Shown: one piece after another, positions 39,373 through 48,148 of the stretch
Layout: each line of letters starts with the position of its first letter
How positions within the stretch are numbered: the stretch's first letter is position 1
Origin: JAGLWW01 sp964640225
GTDB taxonomy: Archaea > Aenigmatarchaeota > Aenigmatarchaeia > PWEA01 > JAGHBM01
Direction: 5' to 3'
Assembly: GCA_964640225.1 (NCBI GenBank)
Contig: CAZXFI010000005.1
Coordinates: 1 to 64,000 of the forward strand
DNA length: 64,000 bases
Notes under the pieces: model-generated
What the model saw: the letters and a program-made list of their open reading frames with translations, nothing else
Database searches by the model: none
What the model was told of the DNA's origin: nothing
Position numbers and translations under genes: made by a program

Positions 39373-40170
39373 ATGTTGATTTTCATGCCATATTCTTTAA
39401 AGGAAGGTTACGAGGAACTGGAATCTTTTTTCAGCCGTTGCGATAAAATTGACACCGCCATTTTTGACGTTGACAATACCGCAGTGAAAGGAAGAATGTC
39501 CAACTGCGCCCGCTACCTGCTGGATGAGGAGAAGAATAGCGGGCGCCTGGACAATGTCGTCAGAGGCCTTTACGCAGGAAGCAGGATAATGGTGGGCACG
39601 AAGATAAGGGGCGACACAGTCAGCTCCGACAACTGGGGCCTGGGCAAGTTCATCAGGACTCTTGAAAAGTCTGGTATAGAAAAAGAAAGGGTTCAGAATT
39701 CCGCGGGGTATTACTTTGAAAAAAACAAGCTCCCTGGCTTCACGGATTTGGTTGACACCCTGAAAGAAGATTACGAAATGAGCATACACCTCGTGACAGG
39801 CTCCCCGGACATCGTGATAGAGCCGCTGGCAAAAAGGCTTGGCGCCACCTACACGGCCCAGAAGGTGGTTTACAGGGATGAAATTCCCGTGGATGTTGAG
39901 TTTCTTTTCAATTCCCCCTATGAAAAAATGCTGAAGGCGAGGAAGGACCTAGACAAACAAAACAAAAACATAACCGACACCGTTTGCTTTGGCAACGACG
40001 GAAGGGATGTTTTTCTAAAGTACTGCTCCAGCGTGTTCGTATCCAGCCCGCTGGCGGACAAAGAGACAAGGGAACTGGCCGACATAAAGCTCGGCGGGGA
40101 GCGCGGTTACCCGTGGCTCAACGACAAACTGAAGACATTTTCCGTGCTTACCGGGAAAGCTAGAATATAG
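39373..40170 (+). CDS. HAD-superfamily phosphatase
   Basis: 265 residues (ATG 39385 is a second start). Motif I IFDVDNTAVKG with the nucleophile Asp, motif II at HLVTGSPD, motif IV at CFGNDGRDVFLKY. The motif set is like phosphoserine phosphatases, but the substrate is open. TATA-like GATTTAAATACTT sits about 20-30 bases upstream. Convergent with the UbiA gene (11-base overlap). Confidence 0.8.
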   Translation: MLIFMPYSLKEGYEELESFFSRCDKIDTAIFDVDNTAVKGRMSNCARYLLDEEKNSGRLDNVVRGLYAGSRIMVGTKIRGDTVSSDNWGLGKFIRTLEKSGIEKERVQNSAGYYFEKNKLPGFTDLVDTLKEDYEMSIHLVTGSPDIVIEPLAKRLGATYTAQKVVYRDEIPVDVEFLFNSPYEKMLKARKDLDKQNKNITDTVCFGNDGRDVFLKYCSSVFVSSPLADKETRELADIKLGGERGYPWLNDKLKTFSVLTGKARI

Positions 40171-40999
40171 CCCCCACAAGGAAGGCAAGAAGGCAGACGA
40201 ACATCGCCAGTTTCATGAGCTTGTGCACGTTTTCCGCGGGCGTCTCCCTCATGTTCCATATTATTGAGAAAACAAAAAGAACCAGCCCCATTGAAACGAC
40301 GTAAATGTAAATCTCGGTCATGTAGCCCATCAGATAAGGTAGGGGAGCCAGCATCACGGATATGGTCATGAGCAGGGTGGCCACTTTCCTTGCGCTCTTT
40401 TCTCCCAAGACTATCGGCAGGGACTTGACCTTGCCCAGCCTGTCCCCCTTCATGTCCTCTATGGTCTTTATTATCTCCCTGGAAAAATTTGAAAAGAACG
40501 CTATGAGCGAGACTATCGTTACCGGGACAAGCCCATCAAGCCCCGTGGCGAAGCCCCCGAAAAGGAAGGACGATGCCACTAGATAGCTCACGAAGACGTG
40601 GCCCAATGCTATAACCTTCTTCAGGTTGTAGGAATAGATTATGAGAAAAACGGAGTTCACGAGAGCTATCAGGAAGCAGTAGAAGTTTATGAAATACGAA
40701 ATATAGATGCCTGCCGCAAAAAGCGTCAGGGCAAGCACGAAGGCCCCCTTGGGCGTCACCCTTCCGGAGGGAATCGGCCTGTGCCTCTTGTTGAGGAAGT
40801 CAATGTTCCTGTCACAGTAGTCGTTTATGATCATGCCTGCTCCGGTTATTATGAAAGTGGCGATTATGGCCAGGTGCACGGGAGTCATGTAGGCCGCAAA
40901 CGTTCCCGCCACTATAACAGCTCCCACGAAGACCGCTATTGCCGCCATTATGCTGTTAACAGGCCTTATAAGCTCAAAAAAACACTTTACCATCAGCAA
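40160..40999 (-). CDS. UbiA-family prenyltransferase, probable digeranylgeranylglyceryl phosphate synthase
   Basis: 279 residues, eight to nine helices. Both Mg-prenyl-diphosphate motifs are standard: NDYCDRNIDFLNKRHRPIPSG region (NDxxDxxxD) and DMKGDRLGKVKSLPIVLG. N-terminal FELIRPVNSIMA and length match the enzyme that adds the second geranylgeranyl chain in archaeal lipid synthesis. Compared with the gene at 21132 it has no extra domain. Confidence 0.85.
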   Translation of the reverse strand: MLMVKCFFELIRPVNSIMAAIAVFVGAVIVAGTFAAYMTPVHLAIIATFIITGAGMIINDYCDRNIDFLNKRHRPIPSGRVTPKGAFVLALTLFAAGIYISYFINFYCFLIALVNSVFLIIYSYNLKKVIALGHVFVSYLVASSFLFGGFATGLDGLVPVTIVSLIAFFSNFSREIIKTIEDMKGDRLGKVKSLPIVLGEKSARKVATLLMTISVMLAPLPYLMGYMTEIYIYVVSMGLVLFVFSIIWNMRETPAENVHKLMKLAMFVCLLAFLVGAIF

Positions 41000-41048
41000 C
41001 CCCTATTCTTAAAGATTATGGGGTTTTAATATTTAAGCTTTCCGAGGG

Positions 41049-41597
41049 TCACATGTTAAATTTTTTTCTTATTATCTCTTCTGTCCCATTCCTGATGTAC
41101 TCGGAAGTTACTATGTTTTCGATTTTCCTGAGCAATTTTATTTCTTTCCTGTATTTCTTGCCTTCAAGCCCTATCTCGTCCACCCTCCTTCCAAACTCCT
41201 CTTTCTTTACGGTTTTTCCTGATAGGCAGTAGGCGTAAGGCAGGAGGTCCTCAAAAACATAGTTCGGGTTGGGAACAAGGACAGGCTCTTCTATCCCCTC
41301 CAGGCCAATCCTGCTGGGAACATGAATGCTTGCCAGCACCCTTTCCGGCCCCGCGGTGTTCAGAGCGCCTATGTATTCTCCTGTCCTCTCCTCTCCGAAC
41401 CTGTCCAGTGTTTCAAAAAAGTAGGGCAGGAACTTGCTGTCCACCATGTACCTGAAAAAAGGAGTGGGGTCTGTTCTCTCTCCCAAATCAAAGGGTAGGC
41501 CCTGCGAGACGAAAAACTTCCTGTCGGCCTCGTTTTCGTCAAGGTAAATCCTGAATTTCTCCAGCCTGCTGTCCAGGCCTACGTTGAAATCTTCCAT
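41049..41597 (-). CDS. Hypothetical protein
   Basis: 182 residues, soluble, mixed charge, with a helical N-terminus (ENEADRKFFVSQGLPF) and C-terminus (EIKLLRKIENIVTSEYIRN). No motif recognised. It stands alone on its strand with its own AT-rich leader. Confidence 0.6.
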   Translation of the reverse strand: MEDFNVGLDSRLEKFRIYLDENEADRKFFVSQGLPFDLGERTDPTPFFRYMVDSKFLPYFFETLDRFGEERTGEYIGALNTAGPERVLASIHVPSRIGLEGIEEPVLVPNPNYVFEDLLPYAYCLSGKTVKKEEFGRRVDEIGLEGKKYRKEIKLLRKIENIVTSEYIRNGTEEIIRKKFNM

Positions 41598-41631
41598 GAA
41601 TATAGTTCGTGCAGAAAAGATTTAAGCATGA

Positions 41632-41799
41632 TTACCTTCTGGCTTCCTTGCTCTTGGGCCTGAGAGCGTGCGAGCCGCATTTCCTGCACTTTATTTTCCC
41701 GGCCCTGACCTTGAACCCGTCGGCCCTCATGGTGGCCTTGCAGTTGCCGCACACGAAAACGCGGTCAAACAGCCTCTTCCTGGCTTCTTCTTTTATCAT
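41632..41799 (-). CDS. rpl40e: Ribosomal protein eL40 (L40e)
   Basis: 55 residues from ATG 41799 with GGTGATG upstream. FVCGNCKATMRADG and IKCRKCGSHALRPKSKE are the two knuckles and the conserved tail of archaeal eL40. Missed by callers with a 60-residue cut. The leader carries a copy of the first 15 bases of the gene and a palindrome. Confidence 0.88.
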   Translation of the reverse strand: MIKEEARKRLFDRVFVCGNCKATMRADGFKVRAGKIKCRKCGSHALRPKSKEARR

Positions 41800-41852
41800 A
41801 CACATCACCGAAAAGAAGTTTGGGAACTTGTTCCCATTTCTTCTTTTATCAT
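41785..41852 (-). repeat. Start-codon duplication and palindrome upstream of rpl40e
   Basis: ATGATAAAAGAAGAA, the first five codons of rpl40e, occurs again about 50 bases upstream. Between the copies lie GGGAACAAGTTCCC and the true Shine-Dalgarno. The duplicate could form a decoy start or mark a small insertion. Confidence 0.7.
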
Positions 41853-41956
41853 TTTTATCACGATTATTGTTAGCTTTCGCATGGCAAGTTTAAATAATTT
41901 TCTGTCAGCCTATTTGTAATTTATATAAAGAGCTTTTCACTAATTTAGTTGATTTC

Positions 41957-42628
41957 ATGACCAAGATAAAGGATTTGCACAAGTCTGACAGGCCCAGGGA
42001 AAGGCTGATGAAGATGGGCTCCGGAGCCCTGAAAAACAGGGACCTGCTTGCAATAATGCTCGGCTCCGGCTACGAGGGGAAAAACGCAATCTCGGTTGCC
42101 GGGAACCTCTTGAAAAGACATTCCCTGGAAAAGGTAGCGGAGATGCCCTTTGAAAAGCTGAAAAAGCTCAAGGGCATCGGGGACGCAAAGGCCTGCAAGC
42201 TGATGGCCGCGTTTGAGCTGAGCAGACGGGCCTTTTCCGTCAAGCCGGGCTCCCTGCCCGCAATCCAGGCTCCGGAAGACGTGCTGGCCATCGTTTCCGA
42301 TATACGTAAAAACAGGAAAGAGCACCTTGTCGCGCTCTACCTTAACGCCAGGAACCAGCTCTTGCACAGGGAAACCATATCCGTGGGCAGCCTGAACGCG
42401 AACAAGGTCCATCCGAGGGAGGTTTTTTCTCCCGCCCTGGAGCACCTGGCCGCTTCCGTGATTCTGGCGCACAACCACCCCAGCGGGGACGCCGAACCCA
42501 GTGAGGAGGATGTCAAGGTGACGAAAAACCTGGCCAAGGCTGGCAGGATAATGGGTATTGAGGTTCTGGACCACGTGGTCTTGGGCAAGGATTCTCTTGT
42601 TAGCATGAAAGAGAATAACCTGTTCTAG
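41957..42628 (+). CDS. radC: RadC family protein (JAB-type metalloprotease fold)
   Basis: 223 residues. Helix-hairpin-helix part KLKGIGDAKACKLMAAFEL, then the RPN/JAB core: LYLNARNQLLHRETISVGSL and AHNHPSGDAEPSEED, the zinc motif HxHx7D. GSGALKNRDLLAIML is the N-terminal signature. Named for DNA repair, although the true role is not settled. More common in bacteria, so possibly acquired. Convergent with the regulator gene by 4 bases. Confidence 0.93.
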   Translation: MTKIKDLHKSDRPRERLMKMGSGALKNRDLLAIMLGSGYEGKNAISVAGNLLKRHSLEKVAEMPFEKLKKLKGIGDAKACKLMAAFELSRRAFSVKPGSLPAIQAPEDVLAIVSDIRKNRKEHLVALYLNARNQLLHRETISVGSLNANKVHPREVFSPALEHLAASVILAHNHPSGDAEPSEEDVKVTKNLAKAGRIMGIEVLDHVVLGKDSLVSMKENNLF

Positions 42629-42966
42629 TCTGTCAGGTGCTTGCCCATAATTTGCCTGGCTTCGTCCGTAAGCGTGTAGACTGCGTAAGGCCTGCCGTTC
42701 TTGTTGAGTTTTGCCGTTTTCTTCACGTATTTCTTTCCCTGAAGCTCGGCGGTAGCCCTGCTTATGCTTTCCCTTGAAATGGCCTTGTAGGGCTTTCCCC
42801 TATCCCTGAGCGTGCCTCCCTGGCTTCTCGGGCCTGACTTGTACCTGCTGCAAAACTCATAGATTTGGTCAAAGGAGAGCTCCTTTTCAGAATAAAGGAG
42901 AAACAAAATCGGTATGCTGTATTTCTTGTCCAGGTCAAAAATAAGTTTTTTCCATTTGCTCTCCAT
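42625..42966 (-). CDS. Winged-helix transcription regulator
   Basis: 113 residues. Helix-turn-helix with LSFDQIYEFCSRYK, ISRESISRATAELQGKKYVKK and wing NGRPYAVYTLTDEARQIM. No ligand domain. An inverted repeat TACTT-TTT-AAGTA lies 38 bases upstream and could be its own operator. Confidence 0.75.
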   Translation of the reverse strand: MESKWKKLIFDLDKKYSIPILFLLYSEKELSFDQIYEFCSRYKSGPRSQGGTLRDRGKPYKAISRESISRATAELQGKKYVKKTAKLNKNGRPYAVYTLTDEARQIMGKHLTD

Positions 42967-43003
42967 AATTTTAAGTTAATTTAGTGAGTTTATAGGCATT
43001 TCG

Positions 43004-43016
43004 TACTTTTTAAGTA
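43004..43016. promoter_or_regulatory. Inverted repeat between divergent genes, possible operator
   Basis: TACTTTTTAAGTA has 5-base arms and sits in the 96-base spacer between the winged-helix gene and the small gene at 43063. A related AAAAGTATTTATT follows and can serve as TATA for the rightward gene. Confidence 0.4.
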
Positions 43017-43062
43017 TTTGAGTACCGAAAAGTATTTATTTTCCCTCTGCAAATCATGAATA

Positions 43063-43242
43063 ATGAAATACGTTCCCCCGACAACAAAAAACGTGGTTGC
43101 CGCGCTGGACAGCATACTTAAAAAAGAGTGTGACAGCAAGACCAGGGCAAAGGTGTTCCTGGCCCTTGTGAAGGTCATGGAAGAGGATTCCTGCGGCTTC
43201 AAGCTGGCCGTTATCAGGCACATTGACGAGCTGCTCTCCTAA
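43063..43242 (+). CDS. Small helical protein (59 residues)
   Basis: MKYVPPTTKNVVAALDSIL, then KTRAKVFLALVKVMEEDSCG and LAVIRHIDELLS. All helix, two cysteines. TATA-like GTATTTATT lies about 25 bases upstream. Not recognised. Convergent 4-base overlap with htpX. May be functionally linked to the divergent regulator. Confidence 0.6.
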   Translation: MKYVPPTTKNVVAALDSILKKECDSKTRAKVFLALVKVMEEDSCGFKLAVIRHIDELLS

Positions 43243-44054
43243 AGCTTCATGCTCCTCAGCCTTTTCACCCTCTCCTCAACGGAGGGGTGTGTGGAGAACA
43301 AGCGGGCCACCCCCCTCGCGCTCAGTGGATTCACTATGAACAGGTGCGAGGTGGAGGGATTTATTTTAAGCGGGTTTTTTCTGGAAATATTGCTTATCTT
43401 TTCCAGAGCCGAGGCCAGGCCTAGCGGGTCCTTAGCGAAGCGTGCCCCGGATTCGTCCGCCAGGTATTCCCTGTTTCTGCTTATCGCCATCCTTACCATT
43501 CCCGCGGCAAGAGGAGCGAAAATTACCATCAGCAGGCCCAGGGCGTTCCTGTCCCTGTCAAAAAGAAATGCGTACGAAAGCCAGGTTATGGCCCCTCCTA
43601 TCGTTGCGGCCATTGTCTGTATAAGCGTGTCCCTGTTCTTTATATGAGAAATCTCGTGAGCCAGAACCCCCTTTATCTCTTTCTGCTCCAGGTTTTTTAG
43701 CAGCCCGAAGGTCACGGCCACCGCGGAGTGCTCCGGGTTCCTGCCCGTTGCAAAAGCATTGGGAACGTTTGTCCTTACCATGTAAATATTGGGCCTGGGT
43801 ATCCCGGCCTCCTCGGAAAGCTCGCTCACAACCTGATGGAGCATGGAGTTGTCAGCGGCGGTTATCTCCTTTGCTCCGTACATTCTCAAGACGATTTTGT
43901 CTGAGAACCAGTAGGAAAGAAAGTTAATGAAAAAGGCCATTATCAGGGCTATCAGTGCGCCTCCCATGCCCCCCAGAAGGTATCCTATTCCCAGGAACAG
44001 ACCTGTGAGAACTGCAAGAAGGCCGAATGTCTTGAAAAGATTTAGCACGCCCAC
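43239..44054 (-). CDS. htpX: HtpX-type membrane zinc protease (M48)
   Basis: 271 residues. Two N-terminal helices, zinc motif VLAHEISHIKNRD (HExxH), two further helices, then ISRNREYLADESGAR with the third zinc ligand Glu. FATGRNPEHSAVAVTFGLL is the conserved strand. It degrades misfolded membrane proteins. Confidence 0.95.
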   Translation of the reverse strand: MGVLNLFKTFGLLAVLTGLFLGIGYLLGGMGGALIALIMAFFINFLSYWFSDKIVLRMYGAKEITAADNSMLHQVVSELSEEAGIPRPNIYMVRTNVPNAFATGRNPEHSAVAVTFGLLKNLEQKEIKGVLAHEISHIKNRDTLIQTMAATIGGAITWLSYAFLFDRDRNALGLLMVIFAPLAAGMVRMAISRNREYLADESGARFAKDPLGLASALEKISNISRKNPLKINPSTSHLFIVNPLSARGVARLFSTHPSVEERVKRLRSMKL

Positions 44055-44058
44055 ATAA

Positions 44059-44574
44059 TCACCTTACCAGCATGTATTCATATTCTTCCAGCCAGTCTAT
44101 CTCCCCGGTGTTATTATTATTGTCAATAAGGGCTTTTATACTTTTTGCAACCTCTTCCGGCTTCTTTCCCGTGGTGTCCAGCTCCATAACCTTTTCACCG
44201 CTTTCGCAAGATTCGGAAGAACAAACACCCAGGATTTCCGCCTCCACGTTCTCCATGACTTTTTCCTCCGGCCAGCCCCTTTTCTCCAGCCTTTTCTTGA
44301 GCACGTCGGGCCTGGTCCTCAGCACCAGAATCAGGTCGGCCGTTATCAGGTGGGAAAGGTGCCCGTCCACCACGGAATTGTCCGGGACGAATATCTCCCC
44401 GAACCTGTCCGTATCCAGGATTTTGGAATGCCTTTCCGGGTCCATGCCTATCACAAGGCCCTGCTCTTCCGCCACCCTGTTCAGGTCCACGTAATTGTAG
44501 GAAAGCAGGGGAGCCAGCTCTCTGGCCACTTCGGTCTTGCCTGTTCCGGGAGTTCCTGTCACGGATATAATCAT
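44059..44574 (-). CDS. Fap7/hCINAP-type adenylate kinase
   Basis: 171 residues. P-loop GTPGTGKTEVA, VVDGHLSHLITADLILVLR and LEKRGWPEEKVMENVEAEI are typical for the archaeal Fap7 family, which acts as NMP kinase and in 18S/16S rRNA maturation with uS11. Four bases downstream of the htpX start in the same direction order. Confidence 0.88.
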   Translation of the reverse strand: MIISVTGTPGTGKTEVARELAPLLSYNYVDLNRVAEEQGLVIGMDPERHSKILDTDRFGEIFVPDNSVVDGHLSHLITADLILVLRTRPDVLKKRLEKRGWPEEKVMENVEAEILGVCSSESCESGEKVMELDTTGKKPEEVAKSIKALIDNNNNTGEIDWLEEYEYMLVR

Positions 44575-44648
44575 GATTAGAAATTGGCGGGAGAGGTTTA
44601 TATATTACGGAGTGTTAAAATATTGTAACTTGTTTTTGTGGGGATAGA

Positions 44649-45602
44649 ATGACTTTGGAAGTATGGACAGAGAAATACAGGCCCAGGAAACTGAAGGACG
44701 TGGTGAACCAGGAGGAAATAATTGAAAGGCTTCAGGCCTTTGTCAAGAACAAAAACATACCCAACATGCTCTTTGCAGGCCCTGCAGGAGTGGGCAAGAC
44801 CACCTGCGCCCTTGCCATAGCCCATGAAATTTACGGCGAGGGTTGGAAGCAGAACTACCTTGAAACCAACGCCTCGGACGAAAGGGGCATAGACACGATA
44901 AGGCACAAGATAAAGGACTTCGCAAGGACCAGGCCCATAGGTAACGTTCCCTTTAAGATGGCTGTCCTGGACGAGGCGGACGCCCTTACCCCGGAGGCCC
45001 AGCAGGCCCTGAGAAGGACCATGGAGAATTATACGAAAACGTGCCGCTTCATCCTTATAGCCAACTACAGCTCCAGGATAATAGACCCGATACAGTCAAG
45101 GTGCGCTGTGTTCAGATTTTCCGGTATAGAGACGGAAAAGAGCATGAAGCACCTGAAGGAAATTTCAAAGAAGGAAAAGCTTGACTCGGATGACAAGGCC
45201 TTTGACGCCATATTGCATATAACCGAGGGCGACATGAGGCGCTCCATAAACCTTCTTCAATCCTGCGCCGCGCTGGGAAAAAAGATAACCGAAAAGACGG
45301 TCTACGATGTGGCCGCGCAGGCAAAGCCCAAGGACATAAGGGAGATGCTTGAGGAGTCCCTCAAGGGCAAGTTCATGGATGCAAGAAAGAGGCTTTACGA
45401 CGTGCTCATAAACCAGGGAATTTCCGGGGAGGACGTGATAAAGGAGATGCACAGGCAGGTCTACGACCTTGACACCACGGAGGAAAGCAAAATCAATATA
45501 ATAAAGAACCTCGGGGAATACGAGTTCAGGCTGGATTCCGGGGGAAACCCCATGATACAGCTGGAGTCGTTCCTGGCCCAGGTAGCGGCCATGGGAAAGT
45601 AA
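44649..45602 (+). CDS. rfcS: Replication factor C small subunit
   Basis: 317 residues, no intein. EKYRPRKLKDVVNQEEI at the start, Walker A FAGPAGVGKTT, Walker B VLDEADALT, sensor 1 and arginine finger QSRCAVFRF, GDMRRSINLLQ. Clamp-loader ATPase that opens PCNA. GGGGA precedes the ATG; TTTATATATTA (about 44598) is the TATA. Confidence 0.97.
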   Translation: MTLEVWTEKYRPRKLKDVVNQEEIIERLQAFVKNKNIPNMLFAGPAGVGKTTCALAIAHEIYGEGWKQNYLETNASDERGIDTIRHKIKDFARTRPIGNVPFKMAVLDEADALTPEAQQALRRTMENYTKTCRFILIANYSSRIIDPIQSRCAVFRFSGIETEKSMKHLKEISKKEKLDSDDKAFDAILHITEGDMRRSINLLQSCAALGKKITEKTVYDVAAQAKPKDIREMLEESLKGKFMDARKRLYDVLINQGISGEDVIKEMHRQVYDLDTTEESKINIIKNLGEYEFRLDSGGNPMIQLESFLAQVAAMGK

Positions 45603-45667
45603 TTTAAACCTTTTTCTCCAACCGGCTTTAAATAATTGAGAAAACAACTGCTTTTACGGGGGTTGGA

Positions 45668-45805
45668 ATGAGAGAAAACGTGAGCTACATGGTCTGTAAT
45701 CCGGGGGGAGATTTCAGGAAACACGGTATATTTACTCCGCACACGGAAATCCTTATAGAGGAGAGCGTGAAGAGCTACAATTTTCTGAAGGGAGCTAAAT
45801 ACTAA
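45668..45805 (+). CDS. Small hypothetical protein (45 residues)
   Basis: MRENVSYMVCNPGGDFRKHG then TPHTEILIEESVKSYNFL. GGGGGTTGG ribosome site five bases upstream and TTTAAATAATTG about 40 bases upstream support expression. Family unknown. Confidence 0.55.
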   Translation: MRENVSYMVCNPGGDFRKHGIFTPHTEILIEESVKSYNFLKGAKY

Positions 45806-45807
45806 TT

Positions 45808-46395
45808 TCAGTCCTGCTCGGTGAAATCTTCTAGGTTTGCCTTAAAATCCTCGTTCTTTTTTATATCCTTCCTCGCCTTCAGGATTTCCCTTGCCAGAAG
45901 GTAGTACACAAGTCCCAAAGACTTCTTTCCCTTGTTGTTGGCCGGTATTATCAAATCCACGTATTCAAGGTCGTTGTAAGTGTCGCACACGGCCACGATG
46001 GGTATCCTTTTTTCAGTGGCCTCCTTTATGGCCTGCTTGTCAGCTATGGGGTCCGTGACCAGAAGCACGTCCGGCTCCATATAGTCCTTGAAATTCGGGT
46101 TGCTTAGCGTTCCGGGAAGGAACCTGCCTGTCACGGCCTTCGCTACCAGCACGTCCGCGAACTTGTTTACGGACTTCATGCCGTTGGTCTTCCTGCAGAC
46201 AACCATTATGTTCGTGTAGTCCTTGAGGAAGCCTGCGGCCACCTTTATTCTTTCGTCCGTTTTCTCTATGTCCAAAACTGACAAGCCGTCGGGCCTGGTC
46301 TTGAATATGAAAGGGGCCATCCCCTTGGTCTTCATTCTCATGCCTATATGCACGCCCGCCGATAGGTAGTCGTTCCTGTCTGCCAGTTCCGTCAT
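45808..46395 (-). CDS. rps2: Ribosomal protein uS2
   Basis: 195 residues. HIGMRMKTKGMAPFIFKTR, VLDIEKTDERI, RFLPGTLSNPNF, LLVTDPIADKQAIKEA and IPIVAVCDTYNDLEYVDLII are the standard archaeal S2 blocks. GGTGATTA ribosome site. Follows the usual archaeal neighbourhood with enolase and rpoK. Confidence 0.97.
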   Translation of the reverse strand: MTELADRNDYLSAGVHIGMRMKTKGMAPFIFKTRPDGLSVLDIEKTDERIKVAAGFLKDYTNIMVVCRKTNGMKSVNKFADVLVAKAVTGRFLPGTLSNPNFKDYMEPDVLLVTDPIADKQAIKEATEKRIPIVAVCDTYNDLEYVDLIIPANNKGKKSLGLVYYLLAREILKARKDIKKNEDFKANLEDFTEQD

Positions 46396-46525
46396 TTAAT
46401 CACCTTTATGATTGAATATAAAACCTTGATTTCAGTGTTTTAATCACTATTCTTTGTTTTATGGTAAACATATTTAAATAGGTTATCCGGTTTCCTGATA
46501 TAAAGCCTGGAAAGAAAGGATTATT

Positions 46526-46606
46526 ATGGCAAGGAACTACAAAAACAAAAGGGGCCTTATGGGAATCTACAGAGCCAAAAAGAGCCGCAAAAAAACTAAA
46601 TCCTGA
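46526..46606 (+). CDS. Tiny very basic protein (26 residues)
   Basis: MARNYKNKRGLMGIYRAKKS followed by RKKTKS. Eleven Lys/Arg of 26 residues suggest a ribosomal or RNA-binding peptide similar in style to eL41, but the sequence does not match what I know of eL41. TATA-like ATATTTAAATAGG (about 46468) and GAAAGGA upstream. Its stop overlaps the enolase end by 11 bases. Confidence 0.5.
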   Translation: MARNYKNKRGLMGIYRAKKSRKKTKS

Positions 46607-47762
46607 CCATTTTGGGATGCTCAACGGTTTCCCACAGTTCAAGGAGACGGTTCATCTTGGCCAGGCGCTCCCCTCCCCACACGCCCGTCTTCAGGAAGTG
46701 CCCTATTCCCAGGGCCAGGTCGGCTATGACCGGGTCGTTGGTTTCCCCGCTCCTGTGCGACACCACAATCTTGTAGTCCCTGCGTGCGGCATGCTGGGCC
46801 ACTTTCATCGCAAGGCCCAGGGTTCCGGCCTGGTTGGGCTTGATTATTATGGAGTTGCAGGAGTCGTATCTCAGCCCTCTTTTCAGCCTTTCAAGGTTGG
46901 TGGAGAACAAATCGTCGCCGCAGACCAGTATTTCGCTTTTCCACTTGAGAAGTTCCGCAAAACCCCGAAAATCATCCTCGTGGAACGGGTCTTCCACGTA
47001 ATAAACGTTCCATGTGTCAACAAGCTCCTTGACGGCCTCCATCTGCTGCTCCGGGATGACCTCCTTCCCCAGTTTTTCGTAAACGTACCTGTTCTTTGCC
47101 TTGTGGTAAAGGGAGGAAGCGGCCATGTCCACCCCTATTCTTGCATCCAGGTCCCTGGCTATCTCCGTTATTATATCAAGGGTTTTTTCCTCTCCCAGGC
47201 CCGATATTAGCGCGTTCTCGTCATTCTTTCCCGCCAGCTCCTTCTTTGAGATAAGTATGGTTTTTATTCTTTTCATTCCCTCCTCGCACAGCTCTATTGC
47301 CTCGGGAAAGGTCTCGGCCTTCAAAGGTATCAGGTGGAACTCCTGTATGTCCGTTCCCCCGCCGTGCTTTCCTCCGCCTACGACGTTGACTATGGGATAG
47401 GGAAACCTCGCCTCGTCAAAATACCTGTAGGGGTCTCCCAGAGTGGAGGCCTTGAAAAGCGCGGAGGTTAGGGCCACTCCAAGATGGGCCCCGATTTTCT
47501 GGAAGTTCTTTCCGGCCATCTCCGTCAGCATCTCGTCCATAACGTCGTAATCCTCCTCGGTAAGGCCTATGAGATTATGCTTCAGCTTTTCCAGAATCTT
47601 CAGGGATCTTCCGGTGTTTAGCGTGAAGGCCTCGTAGTTGCTCCTGCTCTTGCCCGAAGGGGCCGAGCCTTCAAAAACGCCAGAATCAGTGAAAACCTTG
47701 ACAAGAATCGTGGGCTCCCCCCTGCTGTTGTAAATCCTGAAGCCCCTAATGTCGCGAATCAT
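46596..47762 (-). CDS. eno: Enolase
   Basis: 388 residues, about 40 shorter than typical. IRDIRGFRIYNSRGEPTI, the substrate loop APSGKSRSNYEA (normally SGASTG), the metal-ligand region YVEDPFHEDDF and CGDD, catalytic Lys in IIIKPNQAGTLG, and SHRSGETND. Converts 2-phosphoglycerate to phosphoenolpyruvate. The changed loop is a known trait of some archaeal lineages or may be specific to this one. Confidence 0.95.
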   Translation of the reverse strand: MIRDIRGFRIYNSRGEPTILVKVFTDSGVFEGSAPSGKSRSNYEAFTLNTGRSLKILEKLKHNLIGLTEEDYDVMDEMLTEMAGKNFQKIGAHLGVALTSALFKASTLGDPYRYFDEARFPYPIVNVVGGGKHGGGTDIQEFHLIPLKAETFPEAIELCEEGMKRIKTILISKKELAGKNDENALISGLGEEKTLDIITEIARDLDARIGVDMAASSLYHKAKNRYVYEKLGKEVIPEQQMEAVKELVDTWNVYYVEDPFHEDDFRGFAELLKWKSEILVCGDDLFSTNLERLKRGLRYDSCNSIIIKPNQAGTLGLAMKVAQHAARRDYKIVVSHRSGETNDPVIADLALGIGHFLKTGVWGGERLAKMNRLLELWETVEHPKMVRI

Positions 47763-47801
47763 GATTAATATTCGGCAGGATTATATAAAATGTTAATTGG
47801 A

Positions 47802-48056
47802 TTATCTTTTTACTTTCTGTTTCAGCGCGTATAATTTTATACCCAGCTTCCCTCTGTATATCTTTCCGTTCTGGTCTTCAAGGGCGACCTTGTGGCCCCC
47901 TATCCTTTCGTCATAAGACCCGTCAACATTGCTCTGGACACAGAGCTTAACCCCGCACTCGTCTCTAAGGTAATCCTCCACCTCGTCCGCAAAAACCGTG
48001 TTGCGGTAAAAAATAACGGGATTCAGCAAATCCTTTGAAACAGCATATCCGCCCAT
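47802..48056 (-). CDS. Small hypothetical protein between rpoK and enolase
   Basis: 84 residues, start with GAGGTGTGAGAA. Mixed alpha/beta: VFADEVEDYLRDECGVKLCV, then HKVALEDQNGKIYRGKLGIK. No family recognised. Lies in the rpoK-enolase-uS2 cluster. Confidence 0.6.
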   Translation of the reverse strand: MGGYAVSKDLLNPVIFYRNTVFADEVEDYLRDECGVKLCVQSNVDGSYDERIGGHKVALEDQNGKIYRGKLGIKLYALKQKVKR

Positions 48057-48148
48057 TTCTCACACCTCTTATTTTAACTACTTTATAGTAACTATTGTAA
48101 TAACTACCATATAAAGCTATCGTTGCGCCTGAAATGCGGAGAAATCGC

